Of a DNA stretch of 64,000 nucleotides, positions 36,298 to 44,917 are shown piece after piece. Source of the DNA: Martinezella tropici. Its GTDB lineage: Bacteria > Pseudomonadota > Alphaproteobacteria > Rhizobiales > Rhizobiaceae. The notes beneath the pieces are model-generated. The model saw only the letters and a list, made by a program, of their open reading frames with translations. It did not search any database and was not told where the DNA came from. The translations under genes and the position numbers were made by a program. The first letter of the stretch is position 1. The number at the start of each line of letters is the position of its first letter. Location: assembly GCF_008370325.1 (NCBI RefSeq), contig NZ_VNIP01000010.1, forward strand, positions 186,001-250,000, written 5' to 3'.

Positions 36298-37689
36298 ATG
36301 ACGTCCACCCGCACCGAAACCGATACCTTCGGCCCGATCGAGGTCGCCAGCGACCGTTATTGGGGCGCGCAGGCGCAGCGTTCCCTCGGCAATTTCAAGA
36401 TCGGCTGGGAAAAGCAGCCGCTGTCGGTCGTCCGCGCTCTCGGCATCGTCAAGCAGGCGGCGGCGCGCGCCAACATGGATCTCGGCCAGCTCGATACGAG
36501 GCTCGGCAAGGCCATCGTCGCCGCGACGCAGGAAGTCATCGACGGCAAGCTCAACGATCATTTTCCGCTGGTCGTCTGGCAGACCGGCTCGGGCACGCAG
36601 TCGAACATGAACGCCAACGAGGTGATCTCCAACCGCGCGATCGAGATGCTCGGCGGCGTCATGGGCTCAAAGAAGCCGGTGCATCCGAACGATCACGTCA
36701 ACATGAGCCAGTCGTCGAACGACACCTATCCGACGGCCATGCACATCGCCTGCGCCGAGCAGATCGTTCATCACCTGCTGCCGGCGCTCAGGCACCTGCA
36801 TGAGGCCCTGGAAAAGAAGGTCGCCGACTTTGCGCATATCATCAAGATCGGCCGCACCCACACGCAGGATGCAACGCCGCTGACGCTCGGCCAGGAATTT
36901 TCCGGCTATGCCGCCCAGGTCGCCTCCTCGATCAAGCGGATCGAGCTGACGCTGCCGGGTCTTTGCGAACTCGCCCAAGGCGGCACTGCGGTCGGAACCG
37001 GCCTCAATGCGCCGATCGGCTTTGCCGAGAAGGTCGCCGACGAAATCGCGGAGATCACCGGCCTGCCCTTCGTTACCGCTCCGAACAAATTCGAGGCGCT
37101 GGCCGCCCATGATTCGATGGTCTTCAGCCACGGCGCCATCAACGCGGCGGCAGCCGCACTCTTCAAGATCGCCAATGACATCCGCCTGCTCGGCTCCGGC
37201 CCGCGCTCCGGTCTCGGCGAACTGGCGCTGCCGGAAAACGAACCGGGCTCGTCGATCATGCCGGGCAAGGTCAATCCGACCCAGTGCGAAGCGCTGACGC
37301 AGGTCTGCATTCACGTCTTCGGCAACAATGCTGCTTTGACCTTCGCCGGCAGCCAGGGCCATTTTGAGCTCAACGTCTACAACCCGATGATGGCATACAA
37401 CTTCCTGCAGTCAGTACAGCTGCTCGGCGACGCCGCCGTCTCCTTCACGGACAATTGCGTCGTCGGCATCGAGGCGCGCGAGGACAATATCAAGGCAGGT
37501 CTGGAACGCTCCCTGATGCTGGTGACGGCGCTTGCCCCGAAGATCGGCTACGACAATGCCGCCAAGATCGCCAAGACGGCGCACAAGAACGGCACGACCT
37601 TGAAGGAGGAAGCCCTGGCGAGCGGATTGGTGTCATCGGAAGAGTATGATGCCATCGTCCGGCCGGAGACGATGATCGGGCCGAAGTGA
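36298..37689 (+). CDS. fumC: Fumarate hydratase, class II
   Basis: Interconverts fumarate and malate in the TCA cycle without an iron-sulfur cluster. The 463 residues match FumC. Visible sites are GSGTQSNMNANEV (substrate binding), SQSSNDTYPTAMH, the GRTHTQDATPLTLGQEFSGY catalytic histidine segment, and the signature loop GSSIMPGKVNPTQ with the catalytic serine. I chose the ATG at 36298, seven codons into the open frame, because AGGA precedes it; the ATG at 36277 is possible. It is followed 283 bases later by an unrelated class I fumarase in the same direction. Confidence 0.96.
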   Translation: MTSTRTETDTFGPIEVASDRYWGAQAQRSLGNFKIGWEKQPLSVVRALGIVKQAAARANMDLGQLDTRLGKAIVAATQEVIDGKLNDHFPLVVWQTGSGTQSNMNANEVISNRAIEMLGGVMGSKKPVHPNDHVNMSQSSNDTYPTAMHIACAEQIVHHLLPALRHLHEALEKKVADFAHIIKIGRTHTQDATPLTLGQEFSGYAAQVASSIKRIELTLPGLCELAQGGTAVGTGLNAPIGFAEKVADEIAEITGLPFVTAPNKFEALAAHDSMVFSHGAINAAAAALFKIANDIRLLGSGPRSGLGELALPENEPGSSIMPGKVNPTQCEALTQVCIHVFGNNAALTFAGSQGHFELNVYNPMMAYNFLQSVQLLGDAAVSFTDNCVVGIEAREDNIKAGLERSLMLVTALAPKIGYDNAAKIAKTAHKNGTTLKEEALASGLVSSEEYDAIVRPETMIGPK

Positions 37690-37734
37690 GTTCTTCGCTC
37701 GGGATCGTCAGGCACGTTCGCGGCCGACGCAATG

Positions 37735-37860
37735 ATCTGTCTGGCCCTCACCCCGCTAGTGGAAAGGAATCGCATATGGGGCATGTTGGCGCCGCATGCT
37801 CTTTCTCCCCGCCGGGGAGAGGGAGCTTCCAGTGCTGATCCGCCCCATTGCCATCGACAA
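37735..37860 (+). repeat. Intergenic palindromic repeat of the CTCCCCG/CGGGGAG type
   Basis: Sits between the two fumarase genes. Its centre is the perfect inverted repeat CTCCCCG-C-CGGGGAG at 37805-37819, embedded in a longer sequence starting near GGCCCTCACCCCGCTAG. Sequences of this look are scattered between genes in rhizobial genomes; I recall the type but only one copy is in this window, so the boundaries are approximate. Confidence 0.5.
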
Positions 37861-37972
37861 ACTCCCATTTTGAAATTTCGACATAGCAGCCAAGCAATTG
37901 CTTTTGCCTCAAGCCGGATTTAGATCGTTTCCAAACATCTTCCCCGCCAATCCGGCTTGAAAGGTTTCCCAC

Positions 37973-39580
37973 ATGGCTGACGATCTATTTCCTCTCGGCG
38001 ATGACGCCACTCCCTATCGCAAGATTTCCGGCGATTACGTTTCCGTCGACACCTTCAAGGGCCAGGAAATCCTGACCGTCGAGCCCGAGGGCATCCGCCT
38101 GCTCGCTGAGACGGCTTTCGCCGATATCAATCACCTGCTGCGCCCTGGCCACCTGAAACAATTGGCCTCGATCCTCGAAGACCCGGAAGCTACCGATAAC
38201 GATCGCTTCGTCGCTTACGATCTGCTGAAGAACGCCAATATCGCCGCCGGCGGTGTGCTTCCGATGTGCCAGGACACCGGCACCGCCATCATCATGGGCA
38301 AGAAAGGCCGCCGCGTCTGGACCGAAGGCGGCGACAGCGCAGCGATCGCCAAAGGCGTGCTCGACGCCTACGAAAAGAAGAACCTGCGCTATTCCCAGCT
38401 CGCACCGATCAAGATGTTCGAAGAGAAGAACACCAAGAACAATCTGCCCGCACAGATCGATATCTACGAGGAAGGCACGGACGCCTACGAATTCCTCTTC
38501 GTCGCAAAAGGCGGCGGCTCGGCCAACAAGACCTTCCTCTATCAGGGCACGCCGTCGCTTCTGACACGCGACCGCATGCTGGATTTCCTGAAAGAGAAGA
38601 TCCTGACGCTCGGCACGGCAGCCTGTCCCCCCTACCATCTCGCCATCGTCATCGGCGGCACGTCGGCCGAGATGAACCTCAAAACGGTCAAACTCGCCTC
38701 GACGCGGTATCTGGACTGTCTTCCCACGGAAGGCTCCGAAGACGGGCACGCCTTCCGGGATATCGAAATGGAAAAGGAAATCCATAAGCTGACACAGAGC
38801 CTCGGCGTCGGCGCCCAGTTCGGCGGCAAGTATTTCTGTCACGACGTGCGCGTCATCCGCCTGCCCCGCCACGGCGCCTCGCTGCCGATCGGCCTCGGCG
38901 TTTCCTGCTCCGCCGACCGCCAGGCCAAGGGCAAGATCACGCGCGACGGCATCTTCATCGAACAGCTCGAGACCGATCCCTCCAAATACATGCCTGAGAT
39001 CGACGAAGCAAAGCTCTCCGAATCGATGGTGCGCATCGATCTCAACCGGCCGATGGCGGATATTCTGGCCGAACTCTCGCAGCATCCGGTCAAAACGCGC
39101 CTCTCTCTCACCGGCACGATCATCGTGGCGCGCGACCTGGCGCATGCGAAGATCCGCGAGCGCCTGGAAATGGGCCAGGGCATGCCGGACTACCTCAAGA
39201 ACCATCCGGTTTACTACGCCGGCCCGGCCAAGACGCCCGCCGGCTACGCCTCCGGCTCCTTCGGCCCGACGACGGCCGGCCGCATGGACAGCTATGTCGA
39301 CCAGTTCCAGTCCTTCGGCGGCTCCATGGTGATGCTCGCCAAGGGCAATCGCTCGCTCGCCGTACGCGAGGCCTGCAAGGCGCATGGCGGTTTCTATCTC
39401 GGCTCGATCGGCGGCCCGGCCGCCCGCCTCGCTCAGGATTGCATCAAGAAAGTTGATGTTCTGGAATATCCGGAACTTGGCATGGAAGCCGTCTGGAAGA
39501 TCGAGGTGGAGGATTTCCCAGCCTTCATCGTCATCGACGACAAGGGTAACGACTTCTTCCAGGAACTCAACCTGGGGTAA
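37973..39580 (+). CDS. Fumarate hydratase, class I (iron-sulfur)
   Basis: A 535-residue class I fumarase of the single-chain FumA/FumB type, oxygen-sensitive with a 4Fe-4S cluster. Cysteine ligand candidates are in PMCQDTGTA, GTAACPPYHLA and GVSCSADRQAKGK, spread as expected. The C-terminal beta domain is seen as HPVYYAGPAKTPAGYASGSFGPTTAGRMDSYV. It catalyses the same reaction as fumC upstream but is not homologous to it. Some class I enzymes prefer other hydroxy acids (mesaconate, tartrate), so malate/fumarate is likely but not certain. A repeat element and its own leader separate it from fumC. Confidence 0.94.
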   Translation: MADDLFPLGDDATPYRKISGDYVSVDTFKGQEILTVEPEGIRLLAETAFADINHLLRPGHLKQLASILEDPEATDNDRFVAYDLLKNANIAAGGVLPMCQDTGTAIIMGKKGRRVWTEGGDSAAIAKGVLDAYEKKNLRYSQLAPIKMFEEKNTKNNLPAQIDIYEEGTDAYEFLFVAKGGGSANKTFLYQGTPSLLTRDRMLDFLKEKILTLGTAACPPYHLAIVIGGTSAEMNLKTVKLASTRYLDCLPTEGSEDGHAFRDIEMEKEIHKLTQSLGVGAQFGGKYFCHDVRVIRLPRHGASLPIGLGVSCSADRQAKGKITRDGIFIEQLETDPSKYMPEIDEAKLSESMVRIDLNRPMADILAELSQHPVKTRLSLTGTIIVARDLAHAKIRERLEMGQGMPDYLKNHPVYYAGPAKTPAGYASGSFGPTTAGRMDSYVDQFQSFGGSMVMLAKGNRSLAVREACKAHGGFYLGSIGGPAARLAQDCIKKVDVLEYPELGMEAVWKIEVEDFPAFIVIDDKGNDFFQELNLG

Positions 39581-39609
39581 TATTCCGGCCTATTATTGCC
39601 CAGATCGAA

Positions 39610-39632
39610 CGAAGGCGCTGCCAGCGCCTTCG
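39610..39632 (+). terminator. Hairpin after the class I fumarase gene
   Basis: Nearly continuous inverted repeat CGAAGGCGCTG-C-CAGCGCCTTCG, 30 bases after the stop. It is followed directly by a second small hairpin GTATGT-AAAA-ACATAC and TTT at 39632-39650. Together they probably end the transcript. Confidence 0.6.
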
Positions 39633-39778
39633 TATGTAAAAACATACTTTAATTGTAATACTTTTGAATAAAACTTTACGGATCGACAATTTCTCACTAT
39701 CAGGACCTTAATATTTTTTCAAAGATTCTTCGTATAAATAAAAATGGGATTTAACCAATACATGTTACGGAGCTCACG

Positions 39779-40846
39779 ATGAGTACGGCGATTGCGCCAA
39801 AGGCGCATAATCCCGACGTGGCAGGGCAGATTACCTATGCCATGCGATCCATGGGCATCGCACCTATTCCGCGCAATTACGAGCTTTTCTATGAAGCCTA
39901 TATCGGCTCCAATCCCGCTCTCACGCGTGAACTGGCGGCACTCGGCAACAGCGCCACCCAGGAGGAACTGGATGCGATCGGAGCCAAGTACTTTCCGCAT
40001 CACGCAGGCCGTGTTTTCGATAATGCGCATGCCCGCCTGACCATCGGGCTCGATACGGTCCTGCGCGCATTGCGGCAGGAGCAGGCCACGCTCCAGAGCT
40101 ATAACCGCCTGCTTGGCGAGACCTATGAGAACATAAGCTCCAGAAGCCACAACAGCGCCGAGCTGCTTCGTGGCGCCATCGACATGCTGACGGTAGCGAC
40201 CGGCGATACTATGGCGCAGGGCGAAAAAACGGTGGAGAACGTCGTCCAGCGCAGCCAGGAAATGGATCAGGTCCGCAAGGAGCTGGATGAATACAAGCGC
40301 ATTGCCAATACCGATGCCCTGACCCGGCTTGCCAATCGGCGCGCGTTCGAGGATCGCCTGGCCTCCATCTTCGACAACAAGCTGACCCGGCCGACAACAG
40401 CGCTGGTTTTGGCCGACATCGATCATTTCAAGCGGATCAACGATACGTTCGGCCATCCGGTCGGCGACAAGATCCTGGCAACCGTCGCATCCATCATCCG
40501 CGCCAACGTCCGGCACGACGTTTTCGTGGCCCGCGTCGGCGGGGAGGAGTTCGCTCTCATTCTGGAAGCCACCAATATCGACGAAGTCGCCACTGTCTGC
40601 GAGCGGATCCGCCGTGCGCTCGAGACGACGCCGTTCAAAAACTCGCGAACACGCGTTGACTATGGTCCGATCACACTATCGCTCGGCGCCTGCATGGCCT
40701 CGGAAGCCGTCGATTCGGGCGAACTATACAACAAGGCCGATCTGGCGCTCTATTGTGCCAAGAATGCCGGCCGCAACTGCTGCAGCATCTACCAGGAAGG
40801 CATGCAGAAGGACTTCACCAAAAGTTGGCTCATCTATAAGAACTAG
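39779..40846 (+). CDS. Diguanylate cyclase (GGDEF protein)
   Basis: A 355-residue cytoplasmic protein making the second messenger c-di-GMP. The N-terminal 150 residues are helical with no recognised sensor domain or membrane segment; a coiled linker (about 150-175) leads to the GGDEF domain (TDALTRLANRRAF at 178-190, DIDHFKRINDTFGHPVGD at 213-230). The active-site loop GGEEF is at 254-258, so it should be active. The inhibitory I-site is altered: at the expected RxxD position there is R245-H-D-V248, so product inhibition may be reduced. The TAG stop lies inside the start of a mosaic repeat. Confidence 0.93.
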   Translation: MSTAIAPKAHNPDVAGQITYAMRSMGIAPIPRNYELFYEAYIGSNPALTRELAALGNSATQEELDAIGAKYFPHHAGRVFDNAHARLTIGLDTVLRALRQEQATLQSYNRLLGETYENISSRSHNSAELLRGAIDMLTVATGDTMAQGEKTVENVVQRSQEMDQVRKELDEYKRIANTDALTRLANRRAFEDRLASIFDNKLTRPTTALVLADIDHFKRINDTFGHPVGDKILATVASIIRANVRHDVFVARVGGEEFALILEATNIDEVATVCERIRRALETTPFKNSRTRVDYGPITLSLGACMASEAVDSGELYNKADLALYCAKNAGRNCCSIYQEGMQKDFTKSWLIYKN

Positions 40847-40949
40847 AGCAATTCCAGGAAAAGTGCGTAGCGGTTTTCCGTCCGGCATTGCGTAAAAACA
40901 AAATGACAGAGCGTTTTCGCGATTCGAAGAAAAGCGAAAATGCTCTAGA
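40843..40949 (+). repeat. RIME-like mosaic repeat, copy C (most complete)
   Basis: Bounded by the inverted ends CTAGAGCA (40843-40850) and TGCTCTAG (41 bases before 40990, at 40941-40948). Inside are the core GGAAAAGTGCGTAGCGGTTT and the second palindromic part around GCGTTTTCGCGATTCG. The TAG stop codon of the GGDEF gene (40844-40846) is part of its left end. Best copy for defining the family in this window. Confidence 0.88.
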
Positions 40950-41023
40950 AGCGCAGCCAACCAACCGCCGGCCCTGCTTTCCCATGCAGGCCGGCGGCTT
41001 TGCTTACCAGGGGCGTCTCGGGC

Positions 41024-41632
41024 TTACCAGAGAGTCTTGGCAGCCCTCGCCGGCGCTTCGCGATCATAGGCTTCCTGATCGAAATCGCCTTTCGCCGCCT
41101 TGAGCATCATGCCCGGGCTCGGCAGACTGGATGGATCGGCGAACCGCTGCGCATTCCACAGCTCGGCCCGCATCACCGCTCGTGCGCACTGAAAATACAC
41201 TTCCTCGATCGTGATCACGACGACGCAGCGTGGATGCTTGCCATCCATCTCGAAGCTGCCCAGCAGGGTCGGCTCGATGGAGACGACCGCTCGGCCGTTG
41301 AGCCGCATCGTCGTATTCGATCCGGGAACCAGAAACATCAGCGCGATGCGCGGGTCGCGCACGATATTCGCAAGCGAATCGACGCGGTTGTTGCCGCGCC
41401 AATCCGGGAGATGCAGCGTCTTTTCGTCCGCGACGCGCACGACACCACTCAAGTCACCGCGCGGTGAGCAATCAAGCCCTTCCGGCCCAACCGTTGCCAG
41501 CGCCATGAACGGAGAGGCTTCGATCATCTGGCGATAGAGCGGCGTCAGCACCTTCGTCATCTTGGTGATCGACGCCTCGCCGGCATCACCATAGAGCTCT
41601 TTTAGTTCCTCGACTGACGTGACGATACGCAT
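41024..41632 (-). CDS. PPOX-type FMN-binding protein (MSMEG_1061-like)
   Basis: A 202-residue flavin-binding split-barrel protein of the pyridoxamine phosphate oxidase superfamily. The barrel is visible around SPFMALATVGPEGLDCSPRGD and LHLPDWRGNNRVDSLANIVRDPRIALMFLVPG, the flavin phosphate region. Members are poorly characterised oxidoreductases or heme-utilisation-like proteins. I chose the ATG at 41630-41632, with GAGG upstream, not the longer frame to 41680. It follows the alpha/beta hydrolase by 54 bases, so they may share a transcript. Confidence 0.88.
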   Translation of the reverse strand: MRIVTSVEELKELYGDAGEASITKMTKVLTPLYRQMIEASPFMALATVGPEGLDCSPRGDLSGVVRVADEKTLHLPDWRGNNRVDSLANIVRDPRIALMFLVPGSNTTMRLNGRAVVSIEPTLLGSFEMDGKHPRCVVVITIEEVYFQCARAVMRAELWNAQRFADPSSLPSPGMMLKAAKGDFDQEAYDREAPARAAKTLW

Positions 41633-41686
41633 GCTGCCTCGCGGTTTTTCAGCGACTTGCCCAAAGTCCGCGCGACGCACGTTCTG

Positions 41687-42652
41687 CTAGGAGGAGCGAC
41701 GCTGCGGGGTTCGGTAAAACGATAGCACCGTACCGTCTTCGTTTTCGAGTGGATTTTCCGTGTTCGCAGTCTCCGACAGAAAAGCGTCGACCGCCTCGAA
41801 CACCGGAGCGGCGGCGACGATACGGCGATGCCCCAAGCCGTTGGCCCATAACAGACGCACATGTTCTCCCTGGGCGGCATAGGCGCGTGCGTGATCGGCA
41901 CTCACCTCCTTGTCGTCCTCGGCATGGATGACGAGGACGGGCCGGCCTGGATCGAGCATGCCGCGTTTCTGATCATAGGAGGCAAGCGTCCTGCCCGTCA
42001 CCCGGCGAACCTCGTCCTCCAAGGCAGCCTGTGCCGCAGGGCCAAGGCGCATCAAACGCCCGAAATCCTTGAATAGCCATCCCATGGCGCTCGGCGCGCC
42101 GATCAACACCAATTTGCCCGGATCAACCGCGTCTACATCCGGCAGAAAGCCCGCACACGCCAGCGCCAGCGATGCGCCGCCGAAGGAGTGCCCAATGGCG
42201 GCATCGAAGCCGCCGAAGCGGGCAAACGTGGCGGCAATGGCGGAAACGGCCAAACGCACGTTGAGGAACCGTCCGTCCGAACGGCCGTGGCCTGGAAGAT
42301 CGAGCGAGATGACTTCCGCTCCGCTTTCCGCAAGGAACACCGTCAGCTCAGACAAATATTCGCTGCTGGAGCCCCAACCATGCACCACGAGATAGCGCTT
42401 TCGCGGGCCTTTCGCTCCGCCGTTGAAGCGATAGGCCATTGCGCGGCCGCCCGGAAACGGCAGCATGACCTGTTCCGCCATCAGAAGGCGTTCCCTGCCC
42501 TCCATATGTGCCGCCCTGGCCTTGGCGCCGCGTGGACGGCGCGAGGGCGTCAAGCAGAAAAGCCGGAACGCGGCCTTGCCGGCAAGCTGCGGAGACAGCC
42601 TTCCGAGGCCGGACAGACCCGACCGGGTGACCTTGAGCGCAAAGGATGGCAT
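41687..42652 (-). CDS. Alpha/beta hydrolase
   Basis: A 321-residue serine hydrolase of the alpha/beta fold. The oxyanion loop is VVHGWGSSSEYL, the nucleophile elbow is GHSFGGASLA, and the catalytic His is probably in GLGHRRIV near the C-terminus with an acid in VIHAEDDKEV. Substrate unknown (esters or lactones are common for the family). The open frame extends past the MarR gene start, but the ATG at 42650-42652 is the last one compatible with the divergent regulator. The MarR-type operator lies 15-34 bases upstream, so this gene is likely controlled by that regulator. Confidence 0.9.
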   Translation of the reverse strand: MPSFALKVTRSGLSGLGRLSPQLAGKAAFRLFCLTPSRRPRGAKARAAHMEGRERLLMAEQVMLPFPGGRAMAYRFNGGAKGPRKRYLVVHGWGSSSEYLSELTVFLAESGAEVISLDLPGHGRSDGRFLNVRLAVSAIAATFARFGGFDAAIGHSFGGASLALACAGFLPDVDAVDPGKLVLIGAPSAMGWLFKDFGRLMRLGPAAQAALEDEVRRVTGRTLASYDQKRGMLDPGRPVLVIHAEDDKEVSADHARAYAAQGEHVRLLWANGLGHRRIVAAAPVFEAVDAFLSETANTENPLENEDGTVLSFYRTPQRRSS

Positions 42653-42666
42653 AGTGGGAATCCAAT

Positions 42667-42686
42667 AATGTTCAACTATGAACAAT
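42667..42686. promoter_or_regulatory. Probable MarR operator in the divergent promoter
   Basis: A 20-base near-perfect inverted repeat, AATGTTCAACTATGAACAAT (7 of 8 positions match between the arms, 4-base centre). It lies in the 45 bases between the divergent alpha/beta hydrolase and MarR genes, where one bound dimer could block both promoters. MarR proteins typically bind such 16-20 bp AT-rich palindromes and repress themselves and the neighbour. Confidence 0.75.
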
Positions 42687-42697
42687 AAAGTACAGTG

Positions 42698-43183
42698 ATG
42701 AACAAAAATCAACTCCTTCCCTGGGACCATCCGCGTTTTCGAAGCTGGATCGCCGTGGCGCGCGCCTGCCAATTGATGCAGCAATCGCTCGCACGGGCCC
42801 TTGCCCATCTCGACATCAAGCCGCCGCATCTCGACATTCTCGTCAACCTGTTTCGTTTCGAAGGGATTTCGCAGCAGGAACTTGCCCGCAAGCTGCTGGT
42901 CGGCCGCTCCAATATGAGCATGCTTCTGCCACAGATGGAAAATCGCGGGCTGATCGAACGCCGAGGCGACAAGCAAGACAAGCGCGTGCTGCGCCTCTAT
43001 CTGACCGAAGAGGGCCGGCGTGTCACGGAAGAAGCCATGACCATACAAACCGCCCTCATCGACCGGATGCTCTCAGACGCGCCGATCGAACAATGCGAAG
43101 CCATTGCAGTGCATATGGAGCGGATCGTCGGCCTTCTGATGCAGGAAGAACGGCAACCGCTGGAACCCGCCGGCGATCAGTGA
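42698..43183 (+). CDS. MarR family transcriptional regulator
   Basis: A 161-residue winged-helix regulator. The recognition region reads ISQQELARKLLVGRSNMSMLLPQMENRGLIER followed by the wing RRGDKQDKRVLRLYLTEEGRR, typical MarR. Start ATG at 42698 is directly preceded by an in-frame GTG (42695). It probably controls itself and the divergent alpha/beta hydrolase and PPOX genes through the operator at 42667-42686, responding to a small phenolic or oxidising ligand. Its last 7 bases overlap the end of the convergent LtrA gene. Confidence 0.94.
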   Translation: MNKNQLLPWDHPRFRSWIAVARACQLMQQSLARALAHLDIKPPHLDILVNLFRFEGISQQELARKLLVGRSNMSMLLPQMENRGLIERRGDKQDKRVLRLYLTEEGRRVTEEAMTIQTALIDRMLSDAPIEQCEAIAVHMERIVGLLMQEERQPLEPAGDQ

Positions 43184-44376
43184 TCTCCGGCCGATCGCGC
43201 CGAGGGGACGACCCGGTTGAGAGATGCGAACTCCCAGATCGCCACGACGATAAGCACGGCCGTGGCGAGAATGCCGAGCTGGTAGACCACGACCATCGGC
43301 AGGGTGAGAAGCAGCAGCGCCAATCCGACGAGACCCGCTATATGCGACAATGGCGGCCGGCCGGTGGTCGCACCCTTGAACCACAAATTTCCGATCAGAA
43401 ACACGGCCGGGCCGCCGAGGATGGCGGCTGCGGCATGCATGTCGGCCTGCTCATGCGGATGCGCGAACAGGAATTCGTCGCCGACGACGCTAAGGATAAT
43501 GCCGGCGAGAATAGGAATATGCGCATAGGTAAAAGCCTGTCGCGCGAGGCTTCCAGGCGTGTCGTCATGCTCGATACGGTGAGCCGCCCTTTCATGGCCG
43601 AACTGAAAGTAGATCCACCAAAGAGCGACCGTGCCGACGAAAGCCGTAATGAAAACAACCACGATCAGCGGCGTGACCGGCTGCTCGGCAAAGGTCTTGC
43701 CGGCCTGCAGCACCGCCTCGCCGAGGCAGATGATGATGAACAGGGCGCAGCGTTCTGCGAGATGCGCACCCGACACGTCCCAATCCGCGGTCGTCGACTT
43801 GCCGAGACCGGGCACCCGAAACCCGAGCGCAGGCGCCGAATACTCGATAATGAGAGCGATCAGCCAAAATATGACCCGAGTCTCGCCTTCCAGCAGGGCG
43901 CCGGAAATCCAGAATATGCCGGATAGGACGAGCCAACTGGTGATGCGCAGGAAATTGCGATGATTGGCCGTGCTGACGTTCTTCAAAGCATAGACAGTGA
44001 ACAATGACCGACCGACCTGCATGAAGACATAGGCGCCGGCAAAATAAATGGCCTTCTCGCCGAAAGCCTCAGGGATCGCAGCGGAGAGGATAAGCCCCGC
44101 AAACATCAGCGTGAACAGCATGATGCGCACCGGCATCCGATCCGGATCCAGCCAGTTCGTCACCCATGCCGTGAAAACCCAGACCCACCATACCGCGAAG
44201 ATCAGCATGATGGCTTCCAGCGCGCCGATCGGCGTGAAATGCTCGGCCAGTGAATGTGCAAGCTGCGAAATCGAAAAAACGAAAACCAGATCAAAAAACA
44301 GCTCGACGAAGGAAACCTTGCTCTCGTTCTTGCTGCCCTTGGCGCGAAGCCAGTTTTCCCTACCCCCAAGGATCAT
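43177..44376 (-). CDS. Low temperature requirement A (LtrA) family membrane protein
   Basis: A 399-residue protein with about 11-12 hydrophobic segments. The N-terminal family motif KVSFVELFFDLVFVFSISQL and the later HLAERCALFIIICLGEAVL, which carries conserved His, Glu and Arg residues within the membrane, identify LtrA. The first member was linked to growth at low temperature in Listeria, but its transport or enzymatic role is unknown. It converges with the MarR gene with a 7-base overlap, and is followed upstream by the DUF971 gene 33 bases away, possibly in one transcript. Confidence 0.92.
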   Translation of the reverse strand: MILGGRENWLRAKGSKNESKVSFVELFFDLVFVFSISQLAHSLAEHFTPIGALEAIMLIFAVWWVWVFTAWVTNWLDPDRMPVRIMLFTLMFAGLILSAAIPEAFGEKAIYFAGAYVFMQVGRSLFTVYALKNVSTANHRNFLRITSWLVLSGIFWISGALLEGETRVIFWLIALIIEYSAPALGFRVPGLGKSTTADWDVSGAHLAERCALFIIICLGEAVLQAGKTFAEQPVTPLIVVVFITAFVGTVALWWIYFQFGHERAAHRIEHDDTPGSLARQAFTYAHIPILAGIILSVVGDEFLFAHPHEQADMHAAAAILGGPAVFLIGNLWFKGATTGRPPLSHIAGLVGLALLLLTLPMVVVYQLGILATAVLIVVAIWEFASLNRVVPSARSAGDH

Positions 44377-44409
44377 GCCTAGCCCCTCTTTCCTGTGATG
44401 GTGATCGCG

Positions 44410-44796
44410 CTAGTGCGGCCTTCCCGCCGCATCGCGGCTGAGACCCTTTTCCTTCAATTCGGCCTCATAAGCCGCGAAAAGCTCACTGCCCTTCTCGCCG
44501 AGTTCTCGTAGATAGGTCCAGGTAAAGATGCCCGTATCGTGCATGTCGTCGAAGCCGATGCGCACGGCGTAGTTGCCGGTCGGCGTCATGGACATGATGC
44601 CGACATTGCGTTTGCCGGGCACGGTGACTTTCTGCCCCGGTCCATGCCCCTGCACCTCGGCGGAGGGCGACAGCACCCGCAGCATTTCCGCCGGCAGATC
44701 GAAGCTCGCGCCATCGTCGAATGTCACTTTGAGGTGACGGCGGTCCTTCGAGACCCGCAATTCGGTCGGCCAAACGTCGCTCATCGGTTTTTCCAT
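44410..44796 (-). CDS. DUF971 domain protein
   Basis: A 128-residue protein of the DUF971 family (like the N-terminal domain of gamma-butyrobetaine hydroxylase). Family features are WPTELRVSKDRRHLKVTFDDG, FDLPAEMLRVLSPSAEVQGH and GIFTWTYLRELGE. Some members are linked to iron-sulfur cluster carriers (ApbC/Mrp neighbourhoods), but the role is unproven. The first ATG (44794-44796) has AAAGG close by; a second at 44782-44784 (MSDVWPTE) is equally likely. Divergent from moaA, and head-to-head with it across a 121-base regulatory region. Confidence 0.9.
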   Translation of the reverse strand: MEKPMSDVWPTELRVSKDRRHLKVTFDDGASFDLPAEMLRVLSPSAEVQGHGPGQKVTVPGKRNVGIMSMTPTGNYAVRIGFDDMHDTGIFTWTYLRELGEKGSELFAAYEAELKEKGLSRDAAGRPH

Positions 44797-44892
44797 GCCT
44801 TTCAGTGTCTTTTCGAGAATTAGGCCGCCGCTCGTTCACGCGCAAGTGTAATCGAGAAGCATTTTCCTTGACGCAACAATCGCCTATGCCCA

Positions 44893-44908
44893 CATTAGAC
44901 GTCTAATG
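44893..44908. promoter_or_regulatory. Perfect 16-bp palindrome before moaA
   Basis: CATTAGACGTCTAATG is a perfect palindrome placed directly before the moaA ribosome site, and downstream of a weak promoter candidate (TTGACG at 44868-44873). This is a suitable place for a repressor operator. The core AGACGTCT is identical to the enterobacterial MetJ box, but rhizobia are not known to carry MetJ, so the binding protein is unknown. Confidence 0.6.
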
Positions 44909-44917
44909 GAGGCATGA

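Noticed and set aside
37985..39385. 466-residue open frame on the minus strand opposite the class I fumarase
   Set aside because: Antisense shadow caused by codon bias in a high-GC gene; no family features.
44893..44908. Calling the moaA palindrome a MetJ operator
   Set aside because: Only one met-box unit is present, MetJ sites come in tandem, and MetJ is not known from rhizobia.
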